NCBI GenBank assembly: GCA_018675635.1
Contig: JABGXU010000007.1
Span: 317,366-381,365 of the forward strand
DNA: 64,000 bases
Source of the DNA: Gammaproteobacteria bacterium
Lineage (GTDB): Bacteria; Pseudomonadota; Gammaproteobacteria; Poriferisulfidales; GCA-002705445
Direction: 5' to 3'
Shown here: piece after piece, positions 16,065-25,398 of the stretch
How the letters are laid out: each line of letters begins with the position of its first letter
Position numbering within the stretch: the stretch's first letter is position 1
The notes under the pieces: model-generated
The model's input: the letters and a program-made list of their open reading frames with translations, nothing else
Databases searched by the model: none
What the model was told of the DNA's origin: nothing
Program-made: the position numbers and the translations under genes

Positions 16065-17876
16065 ATGGCAACAATTCCAGGTTTAGTGCTAGCACAAAAA
16101 AATGAACACCCAAATGCAATATCTTTGCGATATAAGCATTTAGGTATATGGAGAGCATATTCATGGACTGAATATTTAGATGAAATATCAGTTTTAGCTG
16201 GAGCATACAAGTCTAGATCGGTTGGCAAAGGCACCGTAGTAGCTATTTATGGAAATAGTATTCCAAAACTAATATTTACAATCGCTGCTGTGCAGAGCTT
16301 AGGCGGTATTATTGTTCCAATTCATCCAGAAGCGACAGCCACTGAACTTAAGAAAATTCTAAATGATTCAAATGCAGAAATTCTAGTAGCGGAAGACCAA
16401 CAACAAGTTGACACATTTCATGTTGCTGAAGCTGACTGCAAAATAAAAGATGTTATATATTTAAATGGAAGGGGATTAAAAGATTATAAAAATGCAAATT
16501 TATATTCTTTTGATGAAATTACTAAAAAAGCTAAGCCAATAAATATTGAACTCGAAGTAAAAAAATTAAAGGATAATGATTTAGCTTTTTATATGTATGA
16601 TGAATTCGAAGATGCTATGTATAGTATATCTCATGAAGCAATAACTAATAATAGTAAGAAAATTATTAAATTAAATTCATTAACTCCTAAAGACTCAATT
16701 GTTTCGTATTTATCATTATCAATCCCTACTAATTTATTGTTTACATATGTAACATCTATTGTCAGCGGAATGTCTTTAAATTTACCAGAAAGCAATCAAA
16801 CAATAGAAAAAGATTTACAAGAGATTGGCCCAACAATTTTGTATGCGCCATCATTTGTTTTTAAACACATAATTAGCTCTATAAGTTATAGAATAGAAGC
16901 TGCAACACAAGCCAATTATGAAAGATATAATTCGCATTATGATAGTTTAATGAAGATTTATGAAAAAGAGGTGCAAGGTAAAAGTTCACTTTTTGATAAA
17001 ATTTACAAAGCCTATATCATGCTAGTAACATTTGCGCCTGCAAAAAATGTTTTTGGTTTAACAAAAATTAAACACGCTTTTGTAAGTGATGGTGTTTTAT
17101 CAAAAGTAACCTTTGATTTTTTCCACGCTATTGGTGTTGAGATCCAACATTCATTTGGACAAACATCTTCATGTGGATGTATATCAGTTCAACCCGATCA
17201 TTCTGTATCTGCAGAGAATGTAGGAAGAGCGATGGAAGGAACAGAAATTAAAATCAATGATAAATCAGAAGTACTTTTTAAAACAGATTGTTTAGCTACT
17301 CCTTTAAATGGTGGGTCAAACGCAGATAGTGGTTGGATTAATTCTGGGTACGTAGGAAAGGTAAAAGATTCAGGAAACCTAATGATTAGAGGAAGAAGCG
17401 AAGATCTTATACGTTTAAAATCTGGTAAAGAATTTTCTCCTGAAAGTATAGAAAATCTAATTTCTTGTTCTCCCTTTGTAAGATCATCAATGATAATTGG
17501 CACTAATCAAGATTCGGTTTCAGTACTAGTTGTTGTTGACCCTAGCGCAACAAATTCATGGGCTGATAGAAAAAATTTAAGGTATACAGGTTATACTGAA
17601 TTAACGAGAAAGACAGAAGTTCGCGACCTAATTAAAGAACATATAACATGTCTTAATGAAACATTAGAAGATGCATTAAAAATTAAAAGATTTGTAGTGT
17701 TACATCGAACACTTATTATGGCTGAAGGTGAAGTTTCAAAAACTATGGAAGTTAAGAGAAATACAATTATTGCAAATCTAAATGATGTTATTGTTGCAGT
17801 TGAAAGCAATAAAGAAAAATTTACAGTTAATGATATAGATAGTTTAACTTATGAACTTAATGTTCATAAAATATAA
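16065..17876 (+). CDS. Acyl-CoA-synthetase-like protein with degenerate active site
   Basis: A 603-residue member of the AMP-binding (ANL) superfamily, of the type found in branched-chain ABC transporter operons. The fold blocks align along the whole length, but the catalytic motifs do not. At residues 176-190, where the family has YTSGTTGxPKG, it reads YMYDEFEDAMYSISH. The GQTE motif is GQTS (Ser368 in place of Glu). The ribose-binding TGD is SGY (427-429). A lysine near the C-terminus (MEVKR) remains. ATP-dependent acyl activation is therefore unlikely; a structural or regulatory role is inferred. The frame is intact and livG follows 20 bases downstream. Confidence 0.85.
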   Translation: MATIPGLVLAQKNEHPNAISLRYKHLGIWRAYSWTEYLDEISVLAGAYKSRSVGKGTVVAIYGNSIPKLIFTIAAVQSLGGIIVPIHPEATATELKKILNDSNAEILVAEDQQQVDTFHVAEADCKIKDVIYLNGRGLKDYKNANLYSFDEITKKAKPINIELEVKKLKDNDLAFYMYDEFEDAMYSISHEAITNNSKKIIKLNSLTPKDSIVSYLSLSIPTNLLFTYVTSIVSGMSLNLPESNQTIEKDLQEIGPTILYAPSFVFKHIISSISYRIEAATQANYERYNSHYDSLMKIYEKEVQGKSSLFDKIYKAYIMLVTFAPAKNVFGLTKIKHAFVSDGVLSKVTFDFFHAIGVEIQHSFGQTSSCGCISVQPDHSVSAENVGRAMEGTEIKINDKSEVLFKTDCLATPLNGGSNADSGWINSGYVGKVKDSGNLMIRGRSEDLIRLKSGKEFSPESIENLISCSPFVRSSMIIGTNQDSVSVLVVVDPSATNSWADRKNLRYTGYTELTRKTEVRDLIKEHITCLNETLEDALKIKRFVVLHRTLIMAEGEVSKTMEVKRNTIIANLNDVIVAVESNKEKFTVNDIDSLTYELNVHKI

Positions 17877-17896
17877 ATATTTAAGTAGAGAAAATA

Positions 17897-18664
17897 ATGG
17901 GCGATTTATTAAAAGTAGAAAATGTAACTCTTCAATTTGGTGGCGTTAAAGCTATTACAGATATTAGTCTTAATGTTAAAGAGGGAGAGGTATGCGCAGT
18001 TATTGGACCAAATGGTGCTGGAAAAAGCTCAATGTTAAATGTTATTAATGGTGTTTATGTACCGCAAATAGGTACTGTAACTTATGACGGCGTTACAAGA
18101 AAAACTATCTCTCCTAGAGAAGCTGCAATAAGTGGCATGGCTAGAACTTTCCAAAATATTGCATTATTCCAAGGAATGAGTGTGTTAGAAAATATTATGA
18201 CTGGAAGAAATTTGTTTGTAAAATCTAATTGGATGGAACAGGGCCTTAATATTGGGAGAGCAAGAACAGAAGAAAGAGCAAGTAGACTTGCAGTAGAAAA
18301 AATTATAAGTTTTTTACAAATTGAATCAATAAGAAAAACACCCGTAGCTAAATTACCGTATGGACTTCAAAAAAGAGTAGAGTTAGGAAGAGCTTTAGTC
18401 TCAGAACCAAAAATTTTATTGCTTGATGAGCCAATGTCGGGTATGAATTTAGAAGAAAAAGCTGATATGTCGTGTTTCATTTTAGAGATAAATAAAGAAC
18501 AAGGCTTAACAACGGTTATGATTGAACATGATATGGGCGTTGTGATGGATATAGCAGACCATGTGATAGTTTTAGATTATGGTAAAAAGATTGGCGATGG
18601 TACGCCAAAAGAAATAATGGCAAATCAAGATGTTATAGATGCTTACCTTGGAGTAAGTCACTAA
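17897..18664 (+). CDS. livG: Branched-chain amino-acid type ABC transporter ATPase LivG
   Basis: One of the two ATPases of a HAAT-family importer. The 255-residue protein has Walker A GPNGAGKSS, an LPYGLQKRVELGRAL signature (the usual LivG variant), Walker B ILLLDEP with SGMN, and the switch histidine in MIEHDM. It is the second gene of a five-gene operon, 20 bases after the synthetase-like gene and 18 before the LivH-type permease. The substrate may be amino acids, urea, amides or carboxylates; the sequence does not decide. Confidence 0.9.
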   Translation: MGDLLKVENVTLQFGGVKAITDISLNVKEGEVCAVIGPNGAGKSSMLNVINGVYVPQIGTVTYDGVTRKTISPREAAISGMARTFQNIALFQGMSVLENIMTGRNLFVKSNWMEQGLNIGRARTEERASRLAVEKIISFLQIESIRKTPVAKLPYGLQKRVELGRALVSEPKILLLDEPMSGMNLEEKADMSCFILEINKEQGLTTVMIEHDMGVVMDIADHVIVLDYGKKIGDGTPKEIMANQDVIDAYLGVSH

Positions 18665-18682
18665 ATACTAGAGGAATATATT

Positions 18683-19618
18683 ATGGGATTTGATTGGGTA
18701 TATTTAATTGAAGTTTTATTAGGCGGATTAATGTCAGGCGTCATGTATTCTCTTGTCGCGATTGGCTTTGTTTTAATATATAAGTCTTCAGGTATATTTA
18801 ATTTTGCTCAAGGAACAATGCTTTTATTTGCATCTTTAACATTTGTTAAGATGACCGAGAATGGTATAGATTTTTGGACTGCTTTATTTATTGCCGCTGG
18901 CGTAATGGTGATATTTGGTGTCGCAATTGAAAGATACATGATGCGCCCATTAGCTAACCAAGATCTTTTAGCTTTATTTATGGCAACAGTAGGTTTAGCG
19001 ACGTTCCAAGAAGGATTTTCTCAATTCATATGGGATTCAGATATTCACGGTTTACAAATGAATAAATTTTTAGATTTACAATTATTAGATTCAGCTCCAA
19101 TATTCGTGGTTGAACACATACCATGGTTAGATATTTTGTTACCTAAGTTTGATATTTTTGCATCTTTAGTTGCTGGTTCATTGATTGTGGTGTTAGCTTT
19201 CTTTTTTCAAAAAACTAAAACCGGTTTATCATTAAGAGCAGTTTCAGACGATCATATGGCAGCAATGGCTGTGGGAATTCCTTTACAAACTGTTTGGGCA
19301 ATTGTGTGGGCCGTAACAGGTATTATAGCTTTAGTAGCTGGTTTACTTTGGGCAGAAAGAGTAAGTGTTTCCTTTACATTAATTGAAGCGGTAATGAAAG
19401 CTCTTCCTGTAATTTTAATTGGTGGTTTAACATCGATACCTGGGGCTATTATTGGTGGACTGGTGATTGGTGTTGGTGAAAAATTAGGTGAAATATATTT
19501 AGGTGATGCTATGGGCGGGCAAGGCATAGAACTATGGTTTGCATATTTTATGGCGCTAATGTTCTTGGTCTTTAGACCACAAGGAATGTTCGGCGAAAAA
19601 TTTATTGAAAGGGTGTAA
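18683..19618 (+). CDS. livH: ABC transporter permease LivH-type
   Basis: A 311-residue integral membrane protein with about eight hydrophobic segments. The N-terminal GGLMSGVMYSLVAIGFVLIY and YKSSGIFNFAQGTM are the LivH signature. The C-terminal GGLTSIPGAIIGGLVIGV loop is the probable contact site for the ATPase. It is preceded by AGAGGAA and followed seven bases later by the LivM-type gene. With LivM it forms the membrane channel in the inner membrane. Confidence 0.9.
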   Translation: MGFDWVYLIEVLLGGLMSGVMYSLVAIGFVLIYKSSGIFNFAQGTMLLFASLTFVKMTENGIDFWTALFIAAGVMVIFGVAIERYMMRPLANQDLLALFMATVGLATFQEGFSQFIWDSDIHGLQMNKFLDLQLLDSAPIFVVEHIPWLDILLPKFDIFASLVAGSLIVVLAFFFQKTKTGLSLRAVSDDHMAAMAVGIPLQTVWAIVWAVTGIIALVAGLLWAERVSVSFTLIEAVMKALPVILIGGLTSIPGAIIGGLVIGVGEKLGEIYLGDAMGGQGIELWFAYFMALMFLVFRPQGMFGEKFIERV

Positions 19619-19624
19619 TTTAAA

Positions 19625-20719
19625 ATGATATATAGAGAAACAGGAAATTTTGTAACAGATTATATGAGGGATAGAGAAATCTTCCCAATGAAGTTTGATA
19701 AAATCATGGTTGTGTTAGGTTTACTATTCTTATATTTATATGTTCCAACTACATCCGAATACATGTTAAGTGCACACGTTATCCCAATACTTGCGGTTGG
19801 TTTAGCGGTTGTAGGTTTGAATATATTAACAGGAATAACTGGACAGCTTTCATTAGGATCAGCTGGCTTTATGTGTGTTGGAGCTTTCGGTACATTTAAT
19901 TTAATGTTAAGACTGCCAGAATGGCTTATGTCATTACCAGTTGCATTAATGATATCTGGTATTTTTGCGGGATTAGTTGGTGTTATTTTTGGACTTCCAG
20001 CAATTAGAATTAAAGGTTTTTATTTACTAGTATCTACTTTAGCTGCACAATATTTTGTATGGTGGTTTTTTAATTCGTTTACATACTTTATTAATTACGA
20101 GGCGTCAGGAGTAGTAGCTGTTCCGCCTAAAATGTATGATTACTGGGGAATAGGTAACTTTCTTGGTATAGATATGCAAGGTTATTCACCAAGATATATT
20201 TTGGCATTAACAATTGTTATAGGCTTAACATATTTTGCAAAGAATTTATTAAGAAGTACTACTGGAAGAAACTTTATGTCAGTTCGTGACAGAGATATTG
20301 CTGCTAGTGTTATGGGTATAAGCGTACCAAAAACTAAATTACTAGCATTCTTTATAAGTTGTTTCTACTGCGGAGTTGCTGGTGGTATGTATTCTTTCTT
20401 ATACATAGGTAATGTAGATTTAATGATTTATGAAGTTGACCGTTCATTTACAATTTTATTTATGCTCATTATTGGTGGTCTTGGCTCTATTTCAGGATCT
20501 TGGTTAGGCGCAATTTTTGTATATGAGTTTCCAATATTATTTACATGGGTTGGTGATGTTATATTTGGAGGTGCTTTCAACACTGCTGTTGTAGAAAATG
20601 TCTCTAACATGGTATACGGAGTATTTATTATTGCATTATTAATAAGAGAGCCTGGTGGCTTTGCAGCATTATGGGCTACAACTAAACAAAAATTAAGAAT
20701 GTGGCCATACCCACATTAG
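19625..20719 (+). CDS. livM: ABC transporter permease LivM-type
   Basis: A 364-residue membrane protein with the LivM features GLNILTGITGQLSLGSAGFM near the N-terminus, GLPAIRIKGFYLLVSTLAAQY in the middle, and GGLGSISGSWLGAIFVYEFP near the C-terminus. It is longer than LivH, as normal. Only 18 bases separate it from the second ATPase; in many operons of this type the periplasmic substrate-binding protein gene lies in that position, and here it is absent. Confidence 0.9.
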   Translation: MIYRETGNFVTDYMRDREIFPMKFDKIMVVLGLLFLYLYVPTTSEYMLSAHVIPILAVGLAVVGLNILTGITGQLSLGSAGFMCVGAFGTFNLMLRLPEWLMSLPVALMISGIFAGLVGVIFGLPAIRIKGFYLLVSTLAAQYFVWWFFNSFTYFINYEASGVVAVPPKMYDYWGIGNFLGIDMQGYSPRYILALTIVIGLTYFAKNLLRSTTGRNFMSVRDRDIAASVMGISVPKTKLLAFFISCFYCGVAGGMYSFLYIGNVDLMIYEVDRSFTILFMLIIGGLGSISGSWLGAIFVYEFPILFTWVGDVIFGGAFNTAVVENVSNMVYGVFIIALLIREPGGFAALWATTKQKLRMWPYPH

Positions 20720-20737
20720 GAAATAAGAGGATAAAAA

Positions 20738-21538
20738 ATGTCTAAATCTTTGTTAAAAATAAATAATATAGAAGTTGTATATAATCATGTAATTTTAGCA
20801 TTGCGTGGTGTTACATTAGATGTTGAAGAAGGAAGTATAGTTTCACTTCTTGGCGCTAACGGCTCAGGAAAAACTACAACTCTAAAAGCTTGTTCAAATT
20901 TAGTAAACGCAGAGCGTGGAGCAGTAACCAAAGGATCTATAGAATATGATGGTAAAGACATTGCGAAACAAGATCCGTTTAAATTAGTAAAAGATGGAGT
21001 TGTGCAGGTATTAGAAGGCAGGCATTGTTTTACGCATTTAACTGTGGAAGAGAATATTATGACAGGCTCATTCATAAGAGAAGATCCAAAACAAGCTAAA
21101 CAGGATTTGGAAAGAGTATATGATCATTTTGAAAGAATTAGAATACGTAAAAAAAGTTTAGCTGGTTTTATTTCTGGTGGAGAACAACAAATGGTTGCCA
21201 TGGGAAGAGCTTTAATGTCTAGACCAAAATTAATTTTATTAGATGAACCATCAATGGGTTTAGCGCCACAGCTAGTAGAAGAAATTTTTGCAATTGTTAA
21301 AAATTTAAACAAGGAAGGCGTGAGTTTCTTAGTTGCTGAGCAAAATGCAATGGTTGCTCTTAAATACGCAGATGAAGGGTACCTTATTGAAAACGGAAGA
21401 GTAATTTTAAAAGGTAAAGCTAAAGATTTGTTAGAAAGACCTGACGTAAAAGAGATGTATTTAGGTGTTGGTGAAGAGGGTCAAACCAGTTTTAGAGACA
21501 TCAAGTATTATCATAGAAGAAAACCTGCGTTTACATAA
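20738..21538 (+). CDS. livF: Branched-chain amino-acid type ABC transporter ATPase LivF
   Basis: The second ATPase of the importer, 266 residues. It has Walker A GANGSGKTT, signature ISGGEQQMVAMGRAL, Walker B LILLDEPSMGLAP and VAEQNAM in the switch region. The C-terminal ~25 residues (GQTSFRDIKYYHRRKPAF) extend past the usual LivF end, as in synthetase-linked members. Its last eight bases overlap the convergent RraA-like gene. It ends the operon. Confidence 0.9.
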   Translation: MSKSLLKINNIEVVYNHVILALRGVTLDVEEGSIVSLLGANGSGKTTTLKACSNLVNAERGAVTKGSIEYDGKDIAKQDPFKLVKDGVVQVLEGRHCFTHLTVEENIMTGSFIREDPKQAKQDLERVYDHFERIRIRKKSLAGFISGGEQQMVAMGRALMSRPKLILLDEPSMGLAPQLVEEIFAIVKNLNKEGVSFLVAEQNAMVALKYADEGYLIENGRVILKGKAKDLLERPDVKEMYLGVGEEGQTSFRDIKYYHRRKPAFT

Positions 21539-22028
21539 TATTTAATTCTTTTTTACTAATAATAATTCCATCTAGGTCTGCATATATGTAGTCACCTGGT
21601 TTAAAAGTGACATTCATAAAAGTAACGTCTATATTTACATCCCCTATACCTTTTTTTATACTTTTAATAGGTATTGTCGATAACGCAAATACTCCAATTC
21701 CAATACCCGCAATAACGTCTGAGTCTCGAATACAACCATTAACAATAATTCCTGACCAATTATTACTAAATGCTGCCTCAGCAAGCATATCTCCTAGCAG
21801 AGCACAGTCTGTTGAAGCGTTACCATCTATTACTAATACTTTATTACACCCATTAGTATTTAGAGCTTCTCTCACCTTTGAATTATCATTTAAGCACCTA
21901 ATGGTAGATATTTCGCCACAAAACGAACTTTCTTTGCCATAACTATTGAACTTTTGACCAATAATAATAAGGTCATTACTATGTTGGTCACATAAGTCTG
22001 CTGTTTTAAATTTTATCTTTTTTTTCAT
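21531..22028 (-). CDS. RraA-family protein (RNase E regulator / aldolase-like)
   Basis: A 165-residue protein of the RraA fold: TADLCDQHSND at the N-terminus, then GDMLAEAAFSNNWSGIIVNG, CIRDSDVI with the conserved Arg-Asp pair, and KPGDYIYADLDGIIIS near the end. In E. coli RraA inhibits RNase E; other members are 4-hydroxy-4-methyl-2-oxoglutarate aldolases with the same Arg/Asp. Length matches RraA (161 residues), and I favour RraA, but the aldolase option stays open. It converges on and overlaps livF by eight bases. Confidence 0.8.
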   Translation of the reverse strand: MKKKIKFKTADLCDQHSNDLIIIGQKFNSYGKESSFCGEISTIRCLNDNSKVREALNTNGCNKVLVIDGNASTDCALLGDMLAEAAFSNNWSGIIVNGCIRDSDVIAGIGIGVFALSTIPIKSIKKGIGDVNIDVTFMNVTFKPGDYIYADLDGIIISKKELNIM

Positions 22029-22255
22029 ATATATTAATGGTTTAGGTTATTTTATTGCAATATAATTTAAGTAATTTTTAATGAATATTATCAGTATATT
22101 ATATTTTTATCAAAGATATTAAAATTTTTAGGGACTAAAGAGCAATAAATTGTTAAAATACGCACGCGAAAAGACTCTATATTTTTCAAATAATATTCAG
22201 TATAACTTAAAAGAATAATTTAAATTATTATTTCTACGTATATCAGGAGACAAAT

Positions 22256-23560
22256 GTGAATAGGAAAGAGCAAATTAAACAATTAGAAAACGAATGGAAA
22301 ACAAGCAAAAGATGGGCAAATGTTAAAAGAGGCTACTCAGCTGAAGATGTTGTTAGACTTCGTGGTTCTTTTGTACCGGAATACTCTATAGCAAAAAAAG
22401 GTGCAGATAAATTATGGTCATTGGTTAATGGTAGTTCTAAAAAAGGATATGTAAATTGCCTTGGTGCTTTAACTGGCGGACAAGCTATGCAACAAGTGAA
22501 AGCTGGAATTGAAGCAATTTACTTGTCAGGATGGCAGGTTGCTGCAGATGCTAATACATCCGAAACAATGTATCCGGATCAGTCTTTATACGCTTATGAT
22601 TCAGTGCCAGCAGTAGTAAGAAGAATTAATAATAATTTCAAAAGAGCAGATGAAATTCAATGGGCAAAAGGTGTAAACCCAGAAGATAAAGAATTTATTG
22701 ATTATTTTGCACCAATAGTTGCTGATGCAGAGGCTGGTTTCGGTGGAGTTTTAAATGCTTTTGAATTAATGAAAAATATGATTGTTAATGGAGCTTCAGG
22801 AGTTCATTTTGAAGATCAATTAGCAGCTGTGAAAAAATGTGGTCATATGGGAGGCAAAGTTCTAGTTCCAACAAAAGAAGCTGTTCAAAAACTTATTGCT
22901 GCAAGACTTGCTTCTGATGTAATGGGTGTACCTACATTATTATTAGCAAGAACTGACGCAGAAGCAGCAAACTTAATTACTTCTGATTACGATGAAAATG
23001 ATAAACCATTTTTAACTGGAGAAAGAACTGCTGAAGGTTTTTATAGGACTAATAATGGAATTGACCAAGCTATATCAAGGGGTATTGCTTACGCTCCTTA
23101 TGCTGATTTAATTTGGTGTGAAACAGGAACGCCTGATTTAGAATTTGCAAAAACCTTTGCGGAAGCTGTTCGATCAAAATATCCAGACCAATTGTTAGCT
23201 TATAATTGTTCTCCTTCATTTAATTGGAAGAAAAATTTAGATGATGCAACAATTGCAAAATTCCAAAAAGAATTAAGCGCAATGGGTTATAAATATCAAT
23301 TCATTACTTTAGCTGGAATTCATAGCATGTGGTACAACATGTTTGATTTAGCACATTCATATGCTGGTGAAGAAGGAATGAGACATTATGTTGAGAAAGT
23401 CCAAGAACCAGAATTTGCAGCTGCAGATAAAGGTTATTCATTTGTGAGTCATCAACAGGAAGTAGGCGCAGGTTATTTTGATGATGTTACTACTGTTATT
23501 CAAGGTGGCAAGTCGTCTGTAACAGCATTAACAGGGTCTACTGAAGAAGAGCAATTTTAA
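22256..23560 (+). CDS. aceA: Isocitrate lyase
   Basis: Isocitrate lyase splits isocitrate into glyoxylate and succinate and opens the glyoxylate bypass. The 434-residue protein (E. coli 434) has the active-site loop [11 protein letters not shown] with catalytic Cys195, the WQVAADAN and YPDQSLY segments, and a [11 protein letters not shown] motif. It starts with GTG after the ribosome site AGGAG. Isocitrate dehydrogenase follows after 27 bases, so the enzymes that compete for isocitrate are probably co-transcribed. Malate synthase and the IDH kinase AceK are not in the window. Confidence 0.97.
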   Translation: MNRKEQIKQLENEWKTSKRWANVKRGYSAEDVVRLRGSFVPEYSIAKKGADKLWSLVNGSSKKGYVNCLGALTGGQAMQQVKAGIEAIYLSGWQVAADANTSETMYPDQSLYAYDSVPAVVRRINNNFKRADEIQWAKGVNPEDKEFIDYFAPIVADAEAGFGGVLNAFELMKNMIVNGASGVHFEDQLAAVKKCGHMGGKVLVPTKEAVQKLIAARLASDVMGVPTLLLARTDAEAANLITSDYDENDKPFLTGERTAEGFYRTNNGIDQAISRGIAYAPYADLIWCETGTPDLEFAKTFAEAVRSKYPDQLLAYNCSPSFNWKKNLDDATIAKFQKELSAMGYKYQFITLAGIHSMWYNMFDLAHSYAGEEGMRHYVEKVQEPEFAAADKGYSFVSHQQEVGAGYFDDVTTVIQGGKSSVTALTGSTEEEQF

Positions 23561-23587
23561 AAACTGCATAATATTGGAATTTAAATA

Positions 23588-24913
23588 ATGTTTGAACATA
23601 TAAAAATACCAGAAGAAGGTAATACAATATCATTTGGTAGTGATGATAAAATTATTGTACCTAATAATCCTATAATTCCTTTTATAGAAGGTGATGGAAT
23701 TGGTTTTGATATTACACCGGTAATGCAAAATGTTGTTAATAATGCAGTAAAAAAAGCTTATAACGGCAAAAAGGAAGTTCATTGGATGGAAATTTATGCA
23801 GGTGACAAAGCTGTTCAAAGATACGGAAAACATAACTATTTACCTAAAGAAACTTTTGATGCTATGAAGAAATTTGTTGTGTCAATTAAAGGACCTTTAA
23901 CAACACCTGTTGGTGAAGGATTAAGATCTTTAAATGTTGCAATAAGACAAAAAATGGATTTATATGCTTGCGTAAGACCAATTAAGTATTTCCCCGGAAC
24001 AAGAACTCCTTTAAAAGTTTCTGATACTACTGATATGGTTATTTTTAGAGAAAATACAGAAGATATTTACGCTGGTATTGAATGGGCAGCTGATTCAGAT
24101 GATGTAAAAAAAGTTTTGAATTTTTTAATTAATGATATGAGTGTTGATGGTATTAGATTTCCAGATACTTCTGGTATTGGAATAAAACCTGTTTCACAAG
24201 AGGGGTCAGAAAGATTGATAAGAAAAGCTATTCAATATGCAATTGACAATAATCGTACTTCAGTATCATTAGTCCATAAAGGAAATATTATGAAGTTTAC
24301 AGAAGGAGCGTTTAGGAATTGGGGATATGAATTAGCTCGCAAAGAATTTAATAGTAAATTAATTGATAATGGTCCTTGGTGTACAATAATTAACCCTGAT
24401 AACGGCAATAAAATTATTATTAAAGATATAATCGCAGACAATTTTTTACAACAAATATTGTTGCGCCCTGAAGATTATGATGTAATTGCAACATTAAACC
24501 TTAATGGTGATTACATATCAGATGCATTAGCAGCACAAGTTGGCGGAATTGGTATTGCGCCAGGAGCAAATATTTCAGATAAAGTGGCAGTATTTGAGGC
24601 TACACATGGTTCAGCTCCAAAATATACTGGAAAAAATAGAGTTAATCCAGGTTCTATTATTTTATCAGCTGAAATGATGTTAAGGTACATGGGTTGGAAT
24701 GATGCTGCAGATAATGTTCTTAATGGTGTAGCAAAAGCGATTGCAAATAAAACAGTTACCTATGATTTAGCAAGAGTGAGAGCAGGTATGCAGACACGTG
24801 TCAAAAAACATAAAAGTAGTCAAGATATAGTAAAAGAGTTAGAAGAATTAATGCCAGGAGCTACACTTGTAACCTGTAGTGGATTTGGTGATGCTATTAT
24901 TGATTGCATGTAA
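23588..24913 (+). CDS. icd: Isocitrate dehydrogenase, NADP-dependent type
   Basis: This enzyme oxidatively decarboxylates isocitrate to 2-oxoglutarate in the TCA cycle. The 441-residue protein aligns with E. coli Icd. [20 protein letters not shown] contains Ser114, equivalent to the regulatory phosphoserine 113. The cofactor loop [18 protein letters not shown] has the Lys-Tyr pair of NADP-specific enzymes. It is about 25 residues longer than the E. coli protein. The serine is conserved, but the kinase gene is not seen here. Confidence 0.96.
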   Translation: MFEHIKIPEEGNTISFGSDDKIIVPNNPIIPFIEGDGIGFDITPVMQNVVNNAVKKAYNGKKEVHWMEIYAGDKAVQRYGKHNYLPKETFDAMKKFVVSIKGPLTTPVGEGLRSLNVAIRQKMDLYACVRPIKYFPGTRTPLKVSDTTDMVIFRENTEDIYAGIEWAADSDDVKKVLNFLINDMSVDGIRFPDTSGIGIKPVSQEGSERLIRKAIQYAIDNNRTSVSLVHKGNIMKFTEGAFRNWGYELARKEFNSKLIDNGPWCTIINPDNGNKIIIKDIIADNFLQQILLRPEDYDVIATLNLNGDYISDALAAQVGGIGIAPGANISDKVAVFEATHGSAPKYTGKNRVNPGSIILSAEMMLRYMGWNDAADNVLNGVAKAIANKTVTYDLARVRAGMQTRVKKHKSSQDIVKELEELMPGATLVTCSGFGDAIIDCM

Positions 24914-24935
24914 AAAATATTATATAAATTAAACT

Positions 24936-25271
24936 ATGAGCCAAACATTTAAAGTAACATATTTTAATCATAACTCAGTGTATGAAATATATTCTAAAGA
25001 AGTTTATCAATCAGATATGTATGGATTTATTGTGATAGAAGATTTAGTTTTTGGAGAGAAGACTAGTTTGGTAGTTGATCCTAGCGAAGAAAAATTAAAA
25101 ACCGAATTTTCAAATGTTAAAAGGTTTTTTGTTCCAGTTCATAATATAATTCGCATTGATGAAGTTGATAAAGAAGGTGCAGCAAAAATAACAGCGGTTG
25201 ATAGTAATATTAAGCAATTTCCACCAGGAAATTTTACAATTCCACCAAGCTCTAATAACACTGAGAAATAA
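24936..25271 (+). CDS. DUF1820 family protein
   Basis: A 111-residue protein that I recognise as DUF1820, a family of gammaproteobacterial proteins of unknown function. Typical features are KVTYFNHNSVYEIYSKEVYQSDMYGFIVIEDLVFG, a VDPSEEKLK segment, a FFVPVHNIIRIDEV block and a proline-rich C-terminal tail. No signal peptide or membrane segment is visible. It starts 22 bases after icd and is probably the third gene of the aceA-icd unit. Confidence 0.8.
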   Translation: MSQTFKVTYFNHNSVYEIYSKEVYQSDMYGFIVIEDLVFGEKTSLVVDPSEEKLKTEFSNVKRFFVPVHNIIRIDEVDKEGAAKITAVDSNIKQFPPGNFTIPPSSNNTEK

Positions 25272-25398
25272 AGATAATATTTAAATAATGAATTGATTTA
25301 AGAAATTAATTTTAACAATAGATTCCCGCGTTAAATTACTAAAAATACTACGTATCAGGTAATGTACATTGGCATCTTTACCAACATATGGGAATCAA

